Shown here in pieces: positions 16,295-24,543 of a stretch of DNA of 64,000 nt. The translations under genes were made by a program, and so were the position numbers. Source of the DNA: Cohnella panacarvi Gsoil 349 (GTDB taxonomy: Bacteria > Bacillota > Bacilli > Paenibacillales > Paenibacillaceae); assembly GCF_000515335.1 (NCBI RefSeq), contig NZ_KI911563.1, positions 587,576-651,575 of the forward strand, read 5' to 3'. Within the stretch, counting starts at the first letter, position 1; every line of letters begins with the position of its first letter. The notes under the pieces were generated by a model. It did no database searches, was not told where the DNA came from, and was given only the letters and a program-made list of their open reading frames with translations.

Positions 16295-17227
16295 CTAAAT
16301 CCGTTGTAGATTGCCCCATTTCGCATACATTCGATCCTCGGATCGGTCCGGTTGAACCGACAGCTCCGGAAATCGGCTTTCGATGTACCGGCATACCGCG
16401 TAATAGATGTGCGGTTTATTCGTAAGGAATCGGGCGCTAGACGCGCCATGATCTTTAATGAGCAGCTCGCAGATCACCCTGGCGCTTCGAACGTCTGCTT
16501 GAATGTACGCGTCGACCGGCGATTGCAGCGAATGAGGGAGTTCTGGCCCGGCGTCTTCCATCGGATCGAAGACGGCAACCGGCTCGTTCCACGTAAATAG
16601 ATCGATCGGCTCTTGTTCCGAAATCCGTGCTGCGGATTTCGTAGCCGACGGATGGGGATAGGCGTTGCGCGGCTTCGGAGCAAGCAAAGCGTTAAGCCGC
16701 TGAATTTGCCGCTCCAACAAAGGCAATCCTTGCTGCAAATGCGCGGCGATGTCGTCAGGGAGATTCGGAAGCTTCGCCCAATCGGGATTCGGCTCCCAGC
16801 CATTATGGATTTTCAGAAGCATTTCGTCCAGCTCGTAATCGATGGCGTCGAAGCCTTTCTTAATCGCGGAAACGACGACGGCACCGATCCCTAAGTGCTC
16901 CTTAAGGTGCTCGATGCCGAAACGTTTCGTCTCTTTCGTCGTCTGATGTTCCACCCGATGCTGATAGCGCAGCGCGCGGCCGCATTCGCACCGCAGCTCG
17001 GTCGACACGCATCCTGCGTCCGTATAACCGGCATAGATCCAATCGGACAGCAGCCGTTCGATCTCTTCGGGCTCCGCATGCTCGGGTACATAGAACCCTT
17101 TATCCGCGGCCATCGCATTAGCGAACGCCGTCCGTCTCGAACGCGTCAGTCTCTCGGATAGAAAGTGCCGCTGCTCTTCCGGCAGCGCGGCCAACCATTC
17201 GTCACGTACGCCGACGTCCAGAATCAT
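16295..17227 (-). CDS. Unknown protein, DUF3895-like, in the bshB2-rnz run
   Basis: This 310-residue soluble protein begins with VRDEWLAALPEEQRHFLSERL, which recalls the DUF3895 proteins of Bacillus and Paenibacillus; I am only moderately sure. The middle has a Cys cluster GCVSTELRCECGRALRYQH that could be half of a zinc knuckle. A Pro/Ala-rich linker (about residues 180-205) separates it from an acidic C-terminal region. It overlaps bshB2 by 4 bp (ATGA) and precedes rnz by 25 bp, so it is co-translated with a bacillithiol enzyme and a tRNA nuclease. No function can be assigned. Nucleic-acid binding through the Cys cluster is possible. Confidence 0.75.
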   Translation of the reverse strand: MILDVGVRDEWLAALPEEQRHFLSERLTRSRRTAFANAMAADKGFYVPEHAEPEEIERLLSDWIYAGYTDAGCVSTELRCECGRALRYQHRVEHQTTKETKRFGIEHLKEHLGIGAVVVSAIKKGFDAIDYELDEMLLKIHNGWEPNPDWAKLPNLPDDIAAHLQQGLPLLERQIQRLNALLAPKPRNAYPHPSATKSAARISEQEPIDLFTWNEPVAVFDPMEDAGPELPHSLQSPVDAYIQADVRSARVICELLIKDHGASSARFLTNKPHIYYAVCRYIESRFPELSVQPDRSEDRMYAKWGNLQRI

Positions 17228-17877
17228 GCCTCGAACCGATACGTCCAGAATCTTTCGGTTGCCAGCCGATCAAGGATCTGCTGTTCGGGCATGCTTTCGC
17301 CGCTCTCCATCCCTTGGAACTGGGACTTATGCGCGCGAAGGGAAGCCAGTTTCTGCGGCATATATTTATTAATGTCATTAACGATGTCGGGTTTGCCGAT
17401 CTTTTCTTCGTGCCCGTTCGAGAACGCGATGCCATGCACGGTCGGGCGTTGTTCCTTCGGCAGCCTTCCGATCGCGCGGATGACGGCGGCGCCGGTTGCG
17501 TCATGATCGGGATGCACCGCATACCCCGGATAGAACGTAACGACCAGAGAAGGGTCGATCTCCTTGATAAGCGCATCGATCCGTCCGTCGAGCGCGTCTT
17601 GGTCTTCGAATTCGACCGTCTTATCGTGCAACCCGAACATTCTTAAATCTTGAATGCCGATCGCCTTGCAAGACGCTTCGAGCTCCGCTTTGCGGATGCC
17701 GGGCAGCGTCACGCGGCTGGCGAATGGCGGGTACCCCATATTGCGTCCCATTTCCCCGAGCGTTAAGCAGGCGTATGTCACTTGCGACCCTTGTTCGATA
17801 TGCTTGGCAAGCGTGCCGGCGAGTCCGAATGCTTCGTCGTCCGGATGCGGCAATACGACCAGAATGTGTCGTTCCAT
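17224..17877 (-). CDS. bshB2: Bacillithiol biosynthesis deacetylase BshB2
   Basis: This 217-residue LmbE/PIG-L zinc deacetylase removes the acetyl group of GlcNAc-malate in bacillithiol synthesis, or hydrolyses bacillithiol conjugates. The zinc-site motif is seen at the start as LPHPDDEAFG (His/Asp/Asp) and again as HPDHDATG near residue 125. The GEMGRNMGYPPFASR segment is typical of the BshB2 (YojG) branch rather than BshB1. In B. subtilis yojG lies beside yojF; here the yojF homologue is 41 bp upstream, which supports the call. SD AAAGGAGAAG precedes ATG 17877. It overlaps the next gene by 4 bp. Confidence 0.92.
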   Translation of the reverse strand: MERHILVVLPHPDDEAFGLAGTLAKHIEQGSQVTYACLTLGEMGRNMGYPPFASRVTLPGIRKAELEASCKAIGIQDLRMFGLHDKTVEFEDQDALDGRIDALIKEIDPSLVVTFYPGYAVHPDHDATGAAVIRAIGRLPKEQRPTVHGIAFSNGHEEKIGKPDIVNDINKYMPQKLASLRAHKSQFQGMESGESMPEQQILDRLATERFWTYRFEA

Positions 17878-17918
17878 CTCTCACTTCTCCTTTGACCCCG
17901 GTACGATGACGGGTTCGT

Positions 17919-18263
17919 TTAGAATGGCTCGGGACTTAGCTGCAACGCGACGACTAGCTTCCCGTGGTTATCGTGTCCGGCAAGGATCAGCCTTTCGCTC
18001 TCCGTCTCCTCGTAATGGGTGAGTCCCTCCGAGTATACCCAGCCGTGCGGGAGCTTCAAGCCCACGCGGTACGGCCCTTCTCCCGATATCGATCCGTGCG
18101 CGTAACGGACGATCGCGTTCTTGATGAACGTAGCCGCCGGATGCTTGGAGCTATCCCAATGGGATGCGTACGCCCCGGTCGTCATCTCGAGATGAATGTA
18201 CAATTCCCGACCGCTTAGACGATCGATCCTGATCTGAATGTCGGTCTTGTCGATTGGCTTCAT
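17919..18263 (-). CDS. yojF: YojF family protein (DUF1806)
   Basis: This 114-residue single-domain protein matches the YojF/DUF1806 family: a core of beta strands with IRIDRLSGRELYIHLEMTTGAY, IKNAIVRYAHG and GPYRVGLKLPHGWVYSEGLTHYE. ATG at 18263 is chosen because AAGGAGGA stands immediately ahead; an earlier in-frame ATG has none. It directly precedes bshB2, the same order as in B. subtilis. Its role is unknown; permanent linkage with BshB2 suggests an accessory function in bacillithiol metabolism. Confidence 0.88.
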   Translation of the reverse strand: MKPIDKTDIQIRIDRLSGRELYIHLEMTTGAYASHWDSSKHPAATFIKNAIVRYAHGSISGEGPYRVGLKLPHGWVYSEGLTHYEETESERLILAGHDNHGKLVVALQLSPEPF

Positions 18264-18342
18264 GCGAATCCTCCTTATCGCGATCATCGAATGCTAGCTG
18301 GATGCGTAATAGAATGATTTTAACATACTTGGGCGGTCGGCA

Positions 18343-19644
18343 TTACTGTAGTCGGTTTCGCGTCCACAGCACGACGGGAATCAACAGCAGCGACAGCAAG
18401 CCGCCGCCTAAGGAAAGCGCTGCATAACTCGCATGATCGACGATTACGCCGGACATCATGCCTCCGGAAGCTCCGGATATCGCGATCAATACGTCAATCG
18501 CCCCTTGCAACTTGGCTCGCGTGGCGACGGTCGTCGCATCCACGATCTGCGCGGTCCCGCTTATTAAGCCGAAGTTCCATCCAAGCCCCAGCAGCCCGAG
18601 CGCCACGATGAGCAGCGGCATCGAATCCGCGGGAACCGAGGCGGCGACGATGCCGGCGGACAACAGCGTCACGCCGGCTGCGTAAGTCATCGCCTTGCGG
18701 CCGAATTTATCGACGAGCAACCCCGTTACAAGAGACGGAAGAAACATCGCGCACACGTGAATGCTGATCACGAGTCCGACATCCCCGATCGAATGACCGT
18801 GATGCTTCATATGTACGGGCGTCATCGTCATGATGGCGACCATCACGATTTGCGTCAGTACCATGACCGTCGTTCCGACGATGACCCCGCGTTTGTCCGC
18901 CGCGGAGACGGAGCTTTCTTCCCGCGTCGACGTTGCGCTCTTTCTTTGCGCTTCCGCGATCGCGAACGCGACCTTGATCGGATCGGGACGAAGCCATATA
19001 AACAGTACGAGTCCGGCAAGCGCGAACGCAGCAGCGGCTAATAAGAACGGTCCGGCAAGCGCGGGAACGTCGATCGATTCGGCGAATCGTCCCATCGTAT
19101 CGACGAGATTCGGACCGGCTACCGCTCCGAACGTCGTGGATACCATGATGACGCTGATGTCTCTTGCTCGTTCGGTCGGCTTCGCCAAGTCCGCTCCCGC
19201 ATACCGGGCGAGCAAGTTGGTCGCGGTTCCCGCGCCATAGACGAGAAGCGAGACGAACAGCAACGGAACGCTGTCGATGACGGCGGCAAGAACGATGCCT
19301 AACGCGCCGAAGCAGCCGGACAAGAAGCCGGCGGCGAGCCCGACCCTTCTGCCTAACCGCTGCGATAGCCTGCCGACCAGCAACGCGGCTGCGGCAGACC
19401 CTATCGTGAACAAGGCCGTAGGCACGCCGGCATAACTGTCCGTCCCGAGCATATCTTGCGCGAGCAAGGCGCCTACCGTAATTCCGGCGGCAAGACCCGC
19501 GCCTCCGAATATTTGCGACAGCACGACAATCATTAACGTACGGCGTCTCAGCTTGCGCAGCAACTCCGGATTGTCGACGTAATCTTGAACCGTCGGCCGA
19601 CGGCGGTCGACCGCTTGTTGCAGTACGGGTTCCGACACTTCCAT
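18343..19644 (-). CDS. MFS transporter
   Basis: The protein of about 433 residues has twelve hydrophobic segments and an MFS loop signature GRLSQRLGRRVG between segments 2 and 3, repeated as LLVDKFGRKA between 8 and 9. It opens with a ~45-residue hydrophilic stretch (VQDYVDNPELLRKLRRRT). ATG 19644 is preferred (GGAG seven bases ahead); a longer form from 19695 would start inside the likely promoter. Substrate is unknown. It lies 80 bp upstream of yojF on the same strand and may head the yojF-bshB2-rnz unit. Confidence 0.8.
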   Translation of the reverse strand: MEVSEPVLQQAVDRRRPTVQDYVDNPELLRKLRRRTLMIVVLSQIFGGAGLAAGITVGALLAQDMLGTDSYAGVPTALFTIGSAAAALLVGRLSQRLGRRVGLAAGFLSGCFGALGIVLAAVIDSVPLLFVSLLVYGAGTATNLLARYAGADLAKPTERARDISVIMVSTTFGAVAGPNLVDTMGRFAESIDVPALAGPFLLAAAAFALAGLVLFIWLRPDPIKVAFAIAEAQRKSATSTREESSVSAADKRGVIVGTTVMVLTQIVMVAIMTMTPVHMKHHGHSIGDVGLVISIHVCAMFLPSLVTGLLVDKFGRKAMTYAAGVTLLSAGIVAASVPADSMPLLIVALGLLGLGWNFGLISGTAQIVDATTVATRAKLQGAIDVLIAISGASGGMMSGVIVDHASYAALSLGGGLLSLLLIPVVLWTRNRLQ

Positions 19645-19680
19645 CCCTCTTCTCCACGTCTTCTTCTCGGTTTGAATTTC

Positions 19681-19711
19681 CCTATACCCTACCATATGGC
19701 ACGGATGTCAA
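19681..19711 (-). promoter_or_regulatory. Possible sigma-A promoter of the MFS gene
   Basis: On the minus strand TTGACA (19711-19706) and TATAGG (19686-19681) are separated by 19 bp, a long but tolerable spacer. Its place, just before ATG 19644 and overlapping the upstream ATG 19695, argues for the shorter start. Confidence 0.45.
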
Positions 19712-19754
19712 GTCAAGAGAAATTTAATCGTCAGGCCACGCAGAAGCCGCAAAC

Positions 19755-19778
19755 GAAAAACCCGCTCTCGCGAGCGGG
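19755..19778 (-). terminator. Intrinsic terminator after the EamA gene
   Basis: Perfect 7-bp stem CCCGCTC/GAGCGGG with a 4-nt loop followed on the minus strand by TTTTTCG. It lies 14 bp past the stop codon of the EamA gene. Confidence 0.85.
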
Positions 19779-19791
19779 CCGGCACGATCGG

Positions 19792-20754
19792 TTATGAAGC
19801 GGATACCGACCGCGGATCATATCGGGGCGTTGACTTGCGCGACGACTTCGCTGCTTCGGGAATCGCCACACCCGCAAGCACTAACGCTATGCCTAGCCAT
19901 CTTATCGCGCTTACGTCTTCCCCCAGCACGATCGCCGACAGCGATACCGCGACCGGCAGCTCCGCCGCTCCGAGTATGCCGGCCATTCCGCCGCCGATAT
20001 GCGGAACGCCGTACGTGAAGAGCAGCGGCGGCAGGAACGCGCCGAAGAAGCCGAGCAGCGCGCCGAACAGAAGCAGCGGGCCGACGATCGTTCCATCGGT
20101 CAGGAAGTGCGGCGGGAACAGAACGAATACGAGGAGCAATCCTCCCGTTATCATCCAAGCGCTGCGGGTCGTCGCTTTGGCGTGCGGGACCGCTTTGCCG
20201 CTAACGATAATGAATATCGTGTAGCTAGCCGCGGATAATAAACCGTACACAACGCCTTTACCGTTCAGATGGCCCGCGCCTTCCGTGATGCCTGCCGCAA
20301 GCAACGTTCCTCCGAATAGGACGGCGAGAGTGAGCAGCGTTGTGCCGCTTGGCCGCTTGCGGGTATGGATCGCTTGAATGACGACGCCCATCCACGTGAA
20401 TTGGAATAGAAGCAAGATCGCTAGCGAATTCGAGATCGTTCTGAGCGACTCGTAATAAAGCAGCCCGGTTATCGCCGTCGGCATGCCTGCCAGAAGCAGC
20501 GTAACGCGCTGTTTCCAGGTCAGGCCGCGCGTCTCGGCGGGCACGGCGGTTTCGCCGCGAACGTGCCGATTCGAGCGGCGTCGCTTCATCAGCCTCAGTG
20601 CGCCTACGAGCGCCCAAGCCAGCAGACATCCCGTCAGCAGTTGACTGCCGACGACTTCGCCAAGGGAATAGCCGTGATCGTACGCTTTGACGACGATCGT
20701 AGATAGAATCCCGTAGCTGATCGCGCCCAGCAGTACGGATACGCTATATTTCAT
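19792..20754 (-). CDS. EamA (DMT) family transporter under a purine riboswitch
   Basis: This 320-residue protein has ten hydrophobic segments arranged as two EamA repeats (residues about 5-150 and 165-300), the second containing the diagnostic ILGAAELPVAVSLSAIVLGEDVSAIRWLGIALVLAGV. A basic loop (RLMKRRRSNRHVRGE) follows segment 2. DMT proteins export or import small metabolites. The 5' leader carries a guanine-type riboswitch that ends in a terminator, so expression should fall when guanine or hypoxanthine binds, or more precisely follow the purine level. That suggests purine transport, as for the Bacillus purine transporters controlled the same way, but no EamA purine carrier is known to me. 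SD AAGGTGA precedes ATG 20754. Confidence 0.88.
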   Translation of the reverse strand: MKYSVSVLLGAISYGILSTIVVKAYDHGYSLGEVVGSQLLTGCLLAWALVGALRLMKRRRSNRHVRGETAVPAETRGLTWKQRVTLLLAGMPTAITGLLYYESLRTISNSLAILLLFQFTWMGVVIQAIHTRKRPSGTTLLTLAVLFGGTLLAAGITEGAGHLNGKGVVYGLLSAASYTIFIIVSGKAVPHAKATTRSAWMITGGLLLVFVLFPPHFLTDGTIVGPLLLFGALLGFFGAFLPPLLFTYGVPHIGGGMAGILGAAELPVAVSLSAIVLGEDVSAIRWLGIALVLAGVAIPEAAKSSRKSTPRYDPRSVSAS

Positions 20755-20796
20755 AGGTTTAAGTCACCTTCTCTCTGATTCTAAGTTGCCCGGACG

Positions 20797-20862
20797 ACAA
20801 AAAACTTCCTAACGCGATGTCCGGTCATCCGCAAATGAACGAGGCATCGTAGTTAGGAAGTT
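20797..20862 (-). terminator. Riboswitch expression-platform terminator
   Basis: On the minus strand AACTTCCTAAC (20862-20852) pairs with GTTAGGAAGTT (20813-20803), extended by CGATG/CATCG, and is followed by TTTTTTG. The left arm is also the 3' side of aptamer helix P3 and J3/1, so aptamer folding and this terminator compete for the same bases. Confidence 0.8.
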
Positions 20863-20909
20863 AAGGCTTCCCGTAGAAACCCCCACCCTATCTTGTGAGG
20901 TTATACGAA
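20847..20909 (-). ncRNA. Purine riboswitch aptamer, guanine/hypoxanthine type
   Basis: On the minus strand the conserved parts occur in order: P1 TCGTA/TACGA, J1/2 TATAA, P2 CCTCAC/GTGGGG, loop GATAGGG (consensus GATATGG), the invariant J2/3 GTTTCTAC, P3 GGAAG/CTTCC with loop CCTTAA, and J3/1 AACTAC. The last base before P1 that pairs with the ligand is C (TAC, as in xpt), not U as in adenine types, so guanine or hypoxanthine is the expected ligand. It lies 93 bp before the EamA gene. Confidence 0.85.
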
Positions 20910-20987
20910 TTCAAGTATTCGATTCGTTAAGCAACAGAAGAAATATTACGCGAGCCGGACCGGAATGTCAAGAGAGATTACGCGCCA

Positions 20988-21380
20988 TCATTCCGGCAGA
21001 CGTCTTCGCCCGGCAAATCCGTCGTTCCAGCCATGGTAATGCGCGACCCGCTCTTCGCCTTCCTTCCAGCAGATGAGCACGTCTTCCCCGTCGATGACCG
21101 CCGGAAAATCAAGCAGACCGGGCTCTATTCTCTTCAGCAGCACGCCTGCGCGGGCAAAGTTGTCGATGACGAGCTGGGCTTCCATGCGCATGAAGTCGAT
21201 CCGCCCTTCCAAGAGAAAAAAAGGGTCGCTCGCGATGGCGACCGGGTGGCTTTTCATGCCATGAAGCTCTTGTTCTTGCGTTTGAATGAATTGAACCAGC
21301 TCGCGAAGCTTGGCCAACTGTTCGCGCAGCTCAGGCAGCAGCGCATTCGCTTCGTCTGGCGTGAATCGTCTAGCGTTCAA
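20988..21380 (-). CDS. DUF2203 family protein
   Basis: This 130-residue protein shows the DUF2203 pattern: RRFTPDEANALLPELREQLAKLRELV at the start and EGRIDFMRMEAQLVIDN...GVLLKRIEPGLLDFPA...CWKEGEERVAHYHGWNDGFAGRR to the end. It is helical in the first half and has a conserved C-W-x8-H-Y-H-G-W region that could bind a metal. Function of the family is unknown. It is followed upstream by a 67-residue gene and murI on the same strand. The two spacings (15 and 9 bp) suggest one transcription unit. Confidence 0.85.
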   Translation of the reverse strand: MNARRFTPDEANALLPELREQLAKLRELVQFIQTQEQELHGMKSHPVAIASDPFFLLEGRIDFMRMEAQLVIDNFARAGVLLKRIEPGLLDFPAVIDGEDVLICWKEGEERVAHYHGWNDGFAGRRRLPE

Positions 21381-21395
21381 TGGCCTTCCTCCTGC

Positions 21396-21599
21396 CTACG
21401 ATGAAACGTCCGAATCGCTAACGGTCCATTGCTTGCCGTTCCAGGCGATCGTATCGCCTGTTCGAACGGAAGGCTCGCATTTGCCGATAGGAATCGCGAT
21501 ACGCTTGCCTTCCACCTCTGCGTGAACGAACGAACAATCGACCGAGTTCACGACTCCGGTTCGAAGGATGCGGCACCTGCTCTGTTGCGTATCGCTCAC
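21396..21599 (-). CDS. Unknown small protein between murI and the DUF2203 gene
   Basis: This 67-residue protein is probably a small beta-barrel: CRILRTGVVNSVDCSFVHAEVEGKRIAIPIGKCEPSVRTGDTIAWNGKQWTV alternates hydrophobic residues and has two Cys. I do not recognise the family. It starts at ATG 21599, nine bases after the murI stop, with AGAGGTGTCC upstream, so it is coupled to murI. Function unknown. Confidence 0.65.
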   Translation of the reverse strand: MSDTQQSRCRILRTGVVNSVDCSFVHAEVEGKRIAIPIGKCEPSVRTGDTIAWNGKQWTVSDSDVSS

Positions 21600-21608
21600 G
21601 GGACACCT

Positions 21609-22391
21609 CTACGTATAGATCGTATTGCCGGCCAGCAGATCAAGCGCCGTGCGCATTTTGTTGACGTATGCCTGGTCGCCGCTCGTGCACAGCAGCTTAA
21701 CGGAGCCGTTGCCTTGGCTTTCCGCGATGCCGTAACGATGCAGCATGGCGGCTAGACGGCGCACGGTGCCTGCGCTTCCGTCGACGATGCCGATGTGCGG
21801 CGGCAGCATTTCGCGCAGAAGGTCCGCATAGAAAGGGTAGTGCGTGCAGCCTAGCACGACGATGCCGTAATCGTTAAGGTTATACGGCGCCAGCTTCGAA
21901 CGGAAATATTCGGTAATCATGCGTTTATCGAATTGGAGCGCTTCGCAGAACTGGACAAGCTCGGGCAACGGCAACGAATCGACGATGCCCTGCTCATCCA
22001 CGCGGGAGACGAGCGCGTAATATTTCTCTTGCTGCAACGTAAGTTGCGTAGCTAGTACAAGCACTCGCTTGCCGGTAGCCCGGTTCATCTCCACGGCCGG
22101 CTTCACCGCCGGCTCCATGCCGATGATCGGAATCGCGTACATGTCCCGCAGCTCCGCGACCGCGATGCTTGTCGCCGTATTGCAGGCGATGACGAGAGCG
22201 TCGATATGATACTGCATCAGCATCTCGATCGCTTCCAGAATATACGACTGTACGTCATCCTTGGATTTCGGACCGTAAGGAACGTGCAGCGTATCCGCCA
22301 TGTATATATAGTCCTCGTGCGGCAGCTTGCGCAGCGCTTCGGAAAGGACCGTGAGTCCGCCTAGTCCGGAGTCGAAAAATCCGATCGTCAT
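21609..22391 (-). CDS. murI: Glutamate racemase
   Basis: The enzyme makes D-glutamate for peptidoglycan. The N-terminus MTIGFFDSGLGGLTVL holds the substrate-binding Asp-Ser, and the two catalytic Cys are visible in VIACNTAT (C70) and LGCTHYPF (C182), with the conserved GMEPAVKPA between them. Starting at ATG 22391 (AAGGA upstream) gives 260 residues, the normal length; a 60-residue in-frame extension is rejected. It heads a short unit with the 67-residue and DUF2203 genes. No obvious regulation is seen. Confidence 0.95.
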   Translation of the reverse strand: MTIGFFDSGLGGLTVLSEALRKLPHEDYIYMADTLHVPYGPKSKDDVQSYILEAIEMLMQYHIDALVIACNTATSIAVAELRDMYAIPIIGMEPAVKPAVEMNRATGKRVLVLATQLTLQQEKYYALVSRVDEQGIVDSLPLPELVQFCEALQFDKRMITEYFRSKLAPYNLNDYGIVVLGCTHYPFYADLLREMLPPHIGIVDGSAGTVRRLAAMLHRYGIAESQGNGSVKLLCTSGDQAYVNKMRTALDLLAGNTIYT

Positions 22392-22593
22392 AGCTATCGA
22401 TTCCTTATCGTTAGTAGTGATGGTTACGCCAGCATAACGCGAGCCAATCCGATTAAGCAAGGCAGATCGCTTCCAGTTCGCCGGGTAATCCATCGTCCTT
22501 AATAGGCGCATTACCGTCAACAACATCGGACTTGGGGCAGCCGCGCACCCATTCTCCCCATTATACGCCAAGGTTCGCGATTGGGGAAAGCTT

Positions 22594-23349
22594 TTAGGCC
22601 AGTCCCAAGCCCGTTAAGTTACGATAGCTGATCGCCAAGCTTTCGAACGGATCGCGCCCGCATTCGTCTTGCTCGACGACAAGCCATTGCGTGCCCGCGG
22701 CCGCCGCCGCACTTGCGATCTCCCTGAAATCGAGCGTGCCCTCGCCGATCTCCGCGAACGGTTGGCCGGGGCCATGGCCGACGTCCTTAATATGGAGCAG
22801 CGGACAACGGCCGGCGTATTTCCCGACATAAGCCGCTGGATCTTCTCCGCCCCGGCGAATCCAGTACGTATCAAGCTCTAGCTGGACGAAATTCGGATCG
22901 GTCAGTCGCATGAGATGATCGATCACGCATTCGCCTTCGTAACGCTCGAACTCCCAGTCGTGGTTATGGTACAGAAACTTAATGCCGCGACGATTGAAGC
23001 GTTGCCCGATTTCGTTCAGCTTCGCGGCCTTATCGCGAACGTCGGTTAAAGAATCGAACATCAGGGAGATCGCGACGTGTCTCTCTCCTCCGACTTCCTC
23101 CAAGTAATCGGCGATCCCGTCCGGATCGAAATCAAACGTATTAAAACCGGCATGCGTGCCGATCACTTGCAAGCCGAGCCGTCCCAGGATCGCCTTCTGT
23201 TCGCCCACCGTCATGCCTTCGGGCGGACGGCCCAATTCGATTCCTTGATAGCCGATTGCCGCCAATTTCTCCAAAGTGCCGGCATAGTCTTCGGCGAGCG
23301 CCTCGCGAACGGTATAAGGCTGAACGCCGATAGGAATTCGTTTCGTCAT
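22594..23349 (-). CDS. Sugar phosphate isomerase/epimerase family TIM-barrel protein
   Basis: This 251-residue protein belongs to the xylose-isomerase-like AP-endonuclease-2 barrel family. Metal-binding residues are spread in the expected order: GIELGRP, IGTHAG, LYHNHDWEFE, LELDTYWIRRGGEDP, LLHIKDVGHG and EIGEGTLDF, ending in VVEQDEC. It likely interconverts or dehydrates a sugar or inositol derivative. It is 15 bp downstream of a Gfo/Idh/MocA dehydrogenase gene, a very common catabolic pair in which the dehydrogenase oxidises and the barrel enzyme isomerises. No transporter is attached. The substrate cannot be named. Confidence 0.88.
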   Translation of the reverse strand: MTKRIPIGVQPYTVREALAEDYAGTLEKLAAIGYQGIELGRPPEGMTVGEQKAILGRLGLQVIGTHAGFNTFDFDPDGIADYLEEVGGERHVAISLMFDSLTDVRDKAAKLNEIGQRFNRRGIKFLYHNHDWEFERYEGECVIDHLMRLTDPNFVQLELDTYWIRRGGEDPAAYVGKYAGRCPLLHIKDVGHGPGQPFAEIGEGTLDFREIASAAAAAGTQWLVVEQDECGRDPFESLAISYRNLTGLGLA

Positions 23350-23364
23350 CGTTAACCTCCGTCC

Positions 23365-24477
23365 TTACGCGTCCAGCGTATTGTATTTCAAACCTTGCGG
23401 CAGCCGCTCCGGACGTTCGATCGTCGATTGCAGGAGGGCGTGGCGTCCGGTTTCGGACGCTTCGAAGATGGCAAGGGATATATCGAGCACGTGCCGCGCC
23501 AACCGTCCGCTTGCGCGGTTGTTCCTGCCTAGCCGAATGGCGTACGCCATGTCCGCGACGCCGGTGCCTCTGCCTTCTTCCGCATGAGGATAAGCGAGCG
23601 GAACTTCCTTCTTCTCTCCGTGAGCGGTATGAATGAACACTTGGCTTCCGAAGAAATTAGCGTCGGGAACGTACAGAATACCCTCCGTGCCGTACACTTC
23701 CATACGAGGAAAATAGCCGAACGCTTCTTTAGCCGCCTGCACCGTCGCCACGACGCCGCAGTGGAAATCCAGCACCGCGGAGACGTTCGTCGGCGCTTCC
23801 ACCGGTACTTTGTGTCCGTAAGCATGGGATTTAGGATTCGTGACGACGATCTCCCGATGCAGCTGCGAAGCGGATCCGGATACTCTGCGAACCGGACCGA
23901 GCATGGCGATTAATGCCGTTAAATAGTACGGCCCCATATCCATGATCGGATCCCCGCCGAGCTTGAGGAAGTTCTGGAAGTTCGGATGCATGCCGCTGGC
24001 GGCATTACCCATGATAATGTTGGCGCTGGCTGCGTAAGGCGTGCCGATCCACCCGTCGTCGATCAGCTTAACGCATGTCTGAATACCTGCGCCAAGGAAC
24101 GTATCCGGCGCGCAGCCGACGAGCAATCCCTTCGTTTCCGCGAGCGCAAGCACCTCGTCGGCCTCATCGCGGTTCAGCGCGAACGGCTTCTCGGTATAGA
24201 CGTGCTTGCCGGCTTGAAGCGCGCGAAGATTGAGCGATGCGTGTACCGCGGGAGCAGTCAAGTTCACGACGATCTCGATTTCGGGATCGGCAAGCAGCTG
24301 TTCTACCGTATACACGTTCGGAATGCGGAACTGCTCCGCTTTAAGCTGAGCCGATTGCGGCATCATGTCCGCAACGGCGGTCACTTCGACGATCGCGTCG
24401 AACGTGCCGGTCAAGTTGGTCAAGTATACCCCGCTGATCATTCCCGTTCCGATGACGCCAACCTTCACTCTGCGCAT
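23365..24477 (-). CDS. Gfo/Idh/MocA family NAD(P)-dependent sugar dehydrogenase
   Basis: This 370-residue protein starts with the Rossmann motif GVIGTGMISGVYL (residues 7-19) and has the family motif EKPFALNRDEADEVL around residue 96. The C-terminal part (GGDPIMDMGPYYLTAL) carries the conserved Asp-x-x-x-Tyr/His face of the substrate pocket. Such enzymes oxidise sugars, inositols or their derivatives. It is the upstream gene of a pair with the isomerase-like protein, separated by 15 bp. Substrate unknown. Confidence 0.9.
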   Translation of the reverse strand: MRRVKVGVIGTGMISGVYLTNLTGTFDAIVEVTAVADMMPQSAQLKAEQFRIPNVYTVEQLLADPEIEIVVNLTAPAVHASLNLRALQAGKHVYTEKPFALNRDEADEVLALAETKGLLVGCAPDTFLGAGIQTCVKLIDDGWIGTPYAASANIIMGNAASGMHPNFQNFLKLGGDPIMDMGPYYLTALIAMLGPVRRVSGSASQLHREIVVTNPKSHAYGHKVPVEAPTNVSAVLDFHCGVVATVQAAKEAFGYFPRMEVYGTEGILYVPDANFFGSQVFIHTAHGEKKEVPLAYPHAEEGRGTGVADMAYAIRLGRNNRASGRLARHVLDISLAIFEASETGRHALLQSTIERPERLPQGLKYNTLDA

Positions 24478-24513
24478 GCCCTAACGTCCTCTCTGTTATG
24501 TATAGATCAACGA

Positions 24514-24539
24514 CAAAAAACAGGCGCTGCATCGGCCTG
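24514..24539 (-). terminator. Intrinsic terminator after the phosphotransferase gene
   Basis: Stem CAGGC/GCCTG followed on the minus strand by TTTTTTG, 5 bp past the stop codon of the phosphotransferase gene. Confidence 0.75.
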
Positions 24540-24543
24540 CTTG

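Noticed and set aside
18707..19657. 316-residue minus-strand frame overlapping the MFS gene
   Set aside because: Same strand but other frame than the MFS protein; Arg-rich, no motif, while the MFS frame has all expected features.
22594..24477. C-glycoside cleavage system (oxidoreductase plus isomerase-like pair)
   Set aside because: The oxidoreductase and barrel enzyme resemble parts of such systems, but the small partner subunit and transporter are missing, so only a generic sugar-modifying pair is supported.
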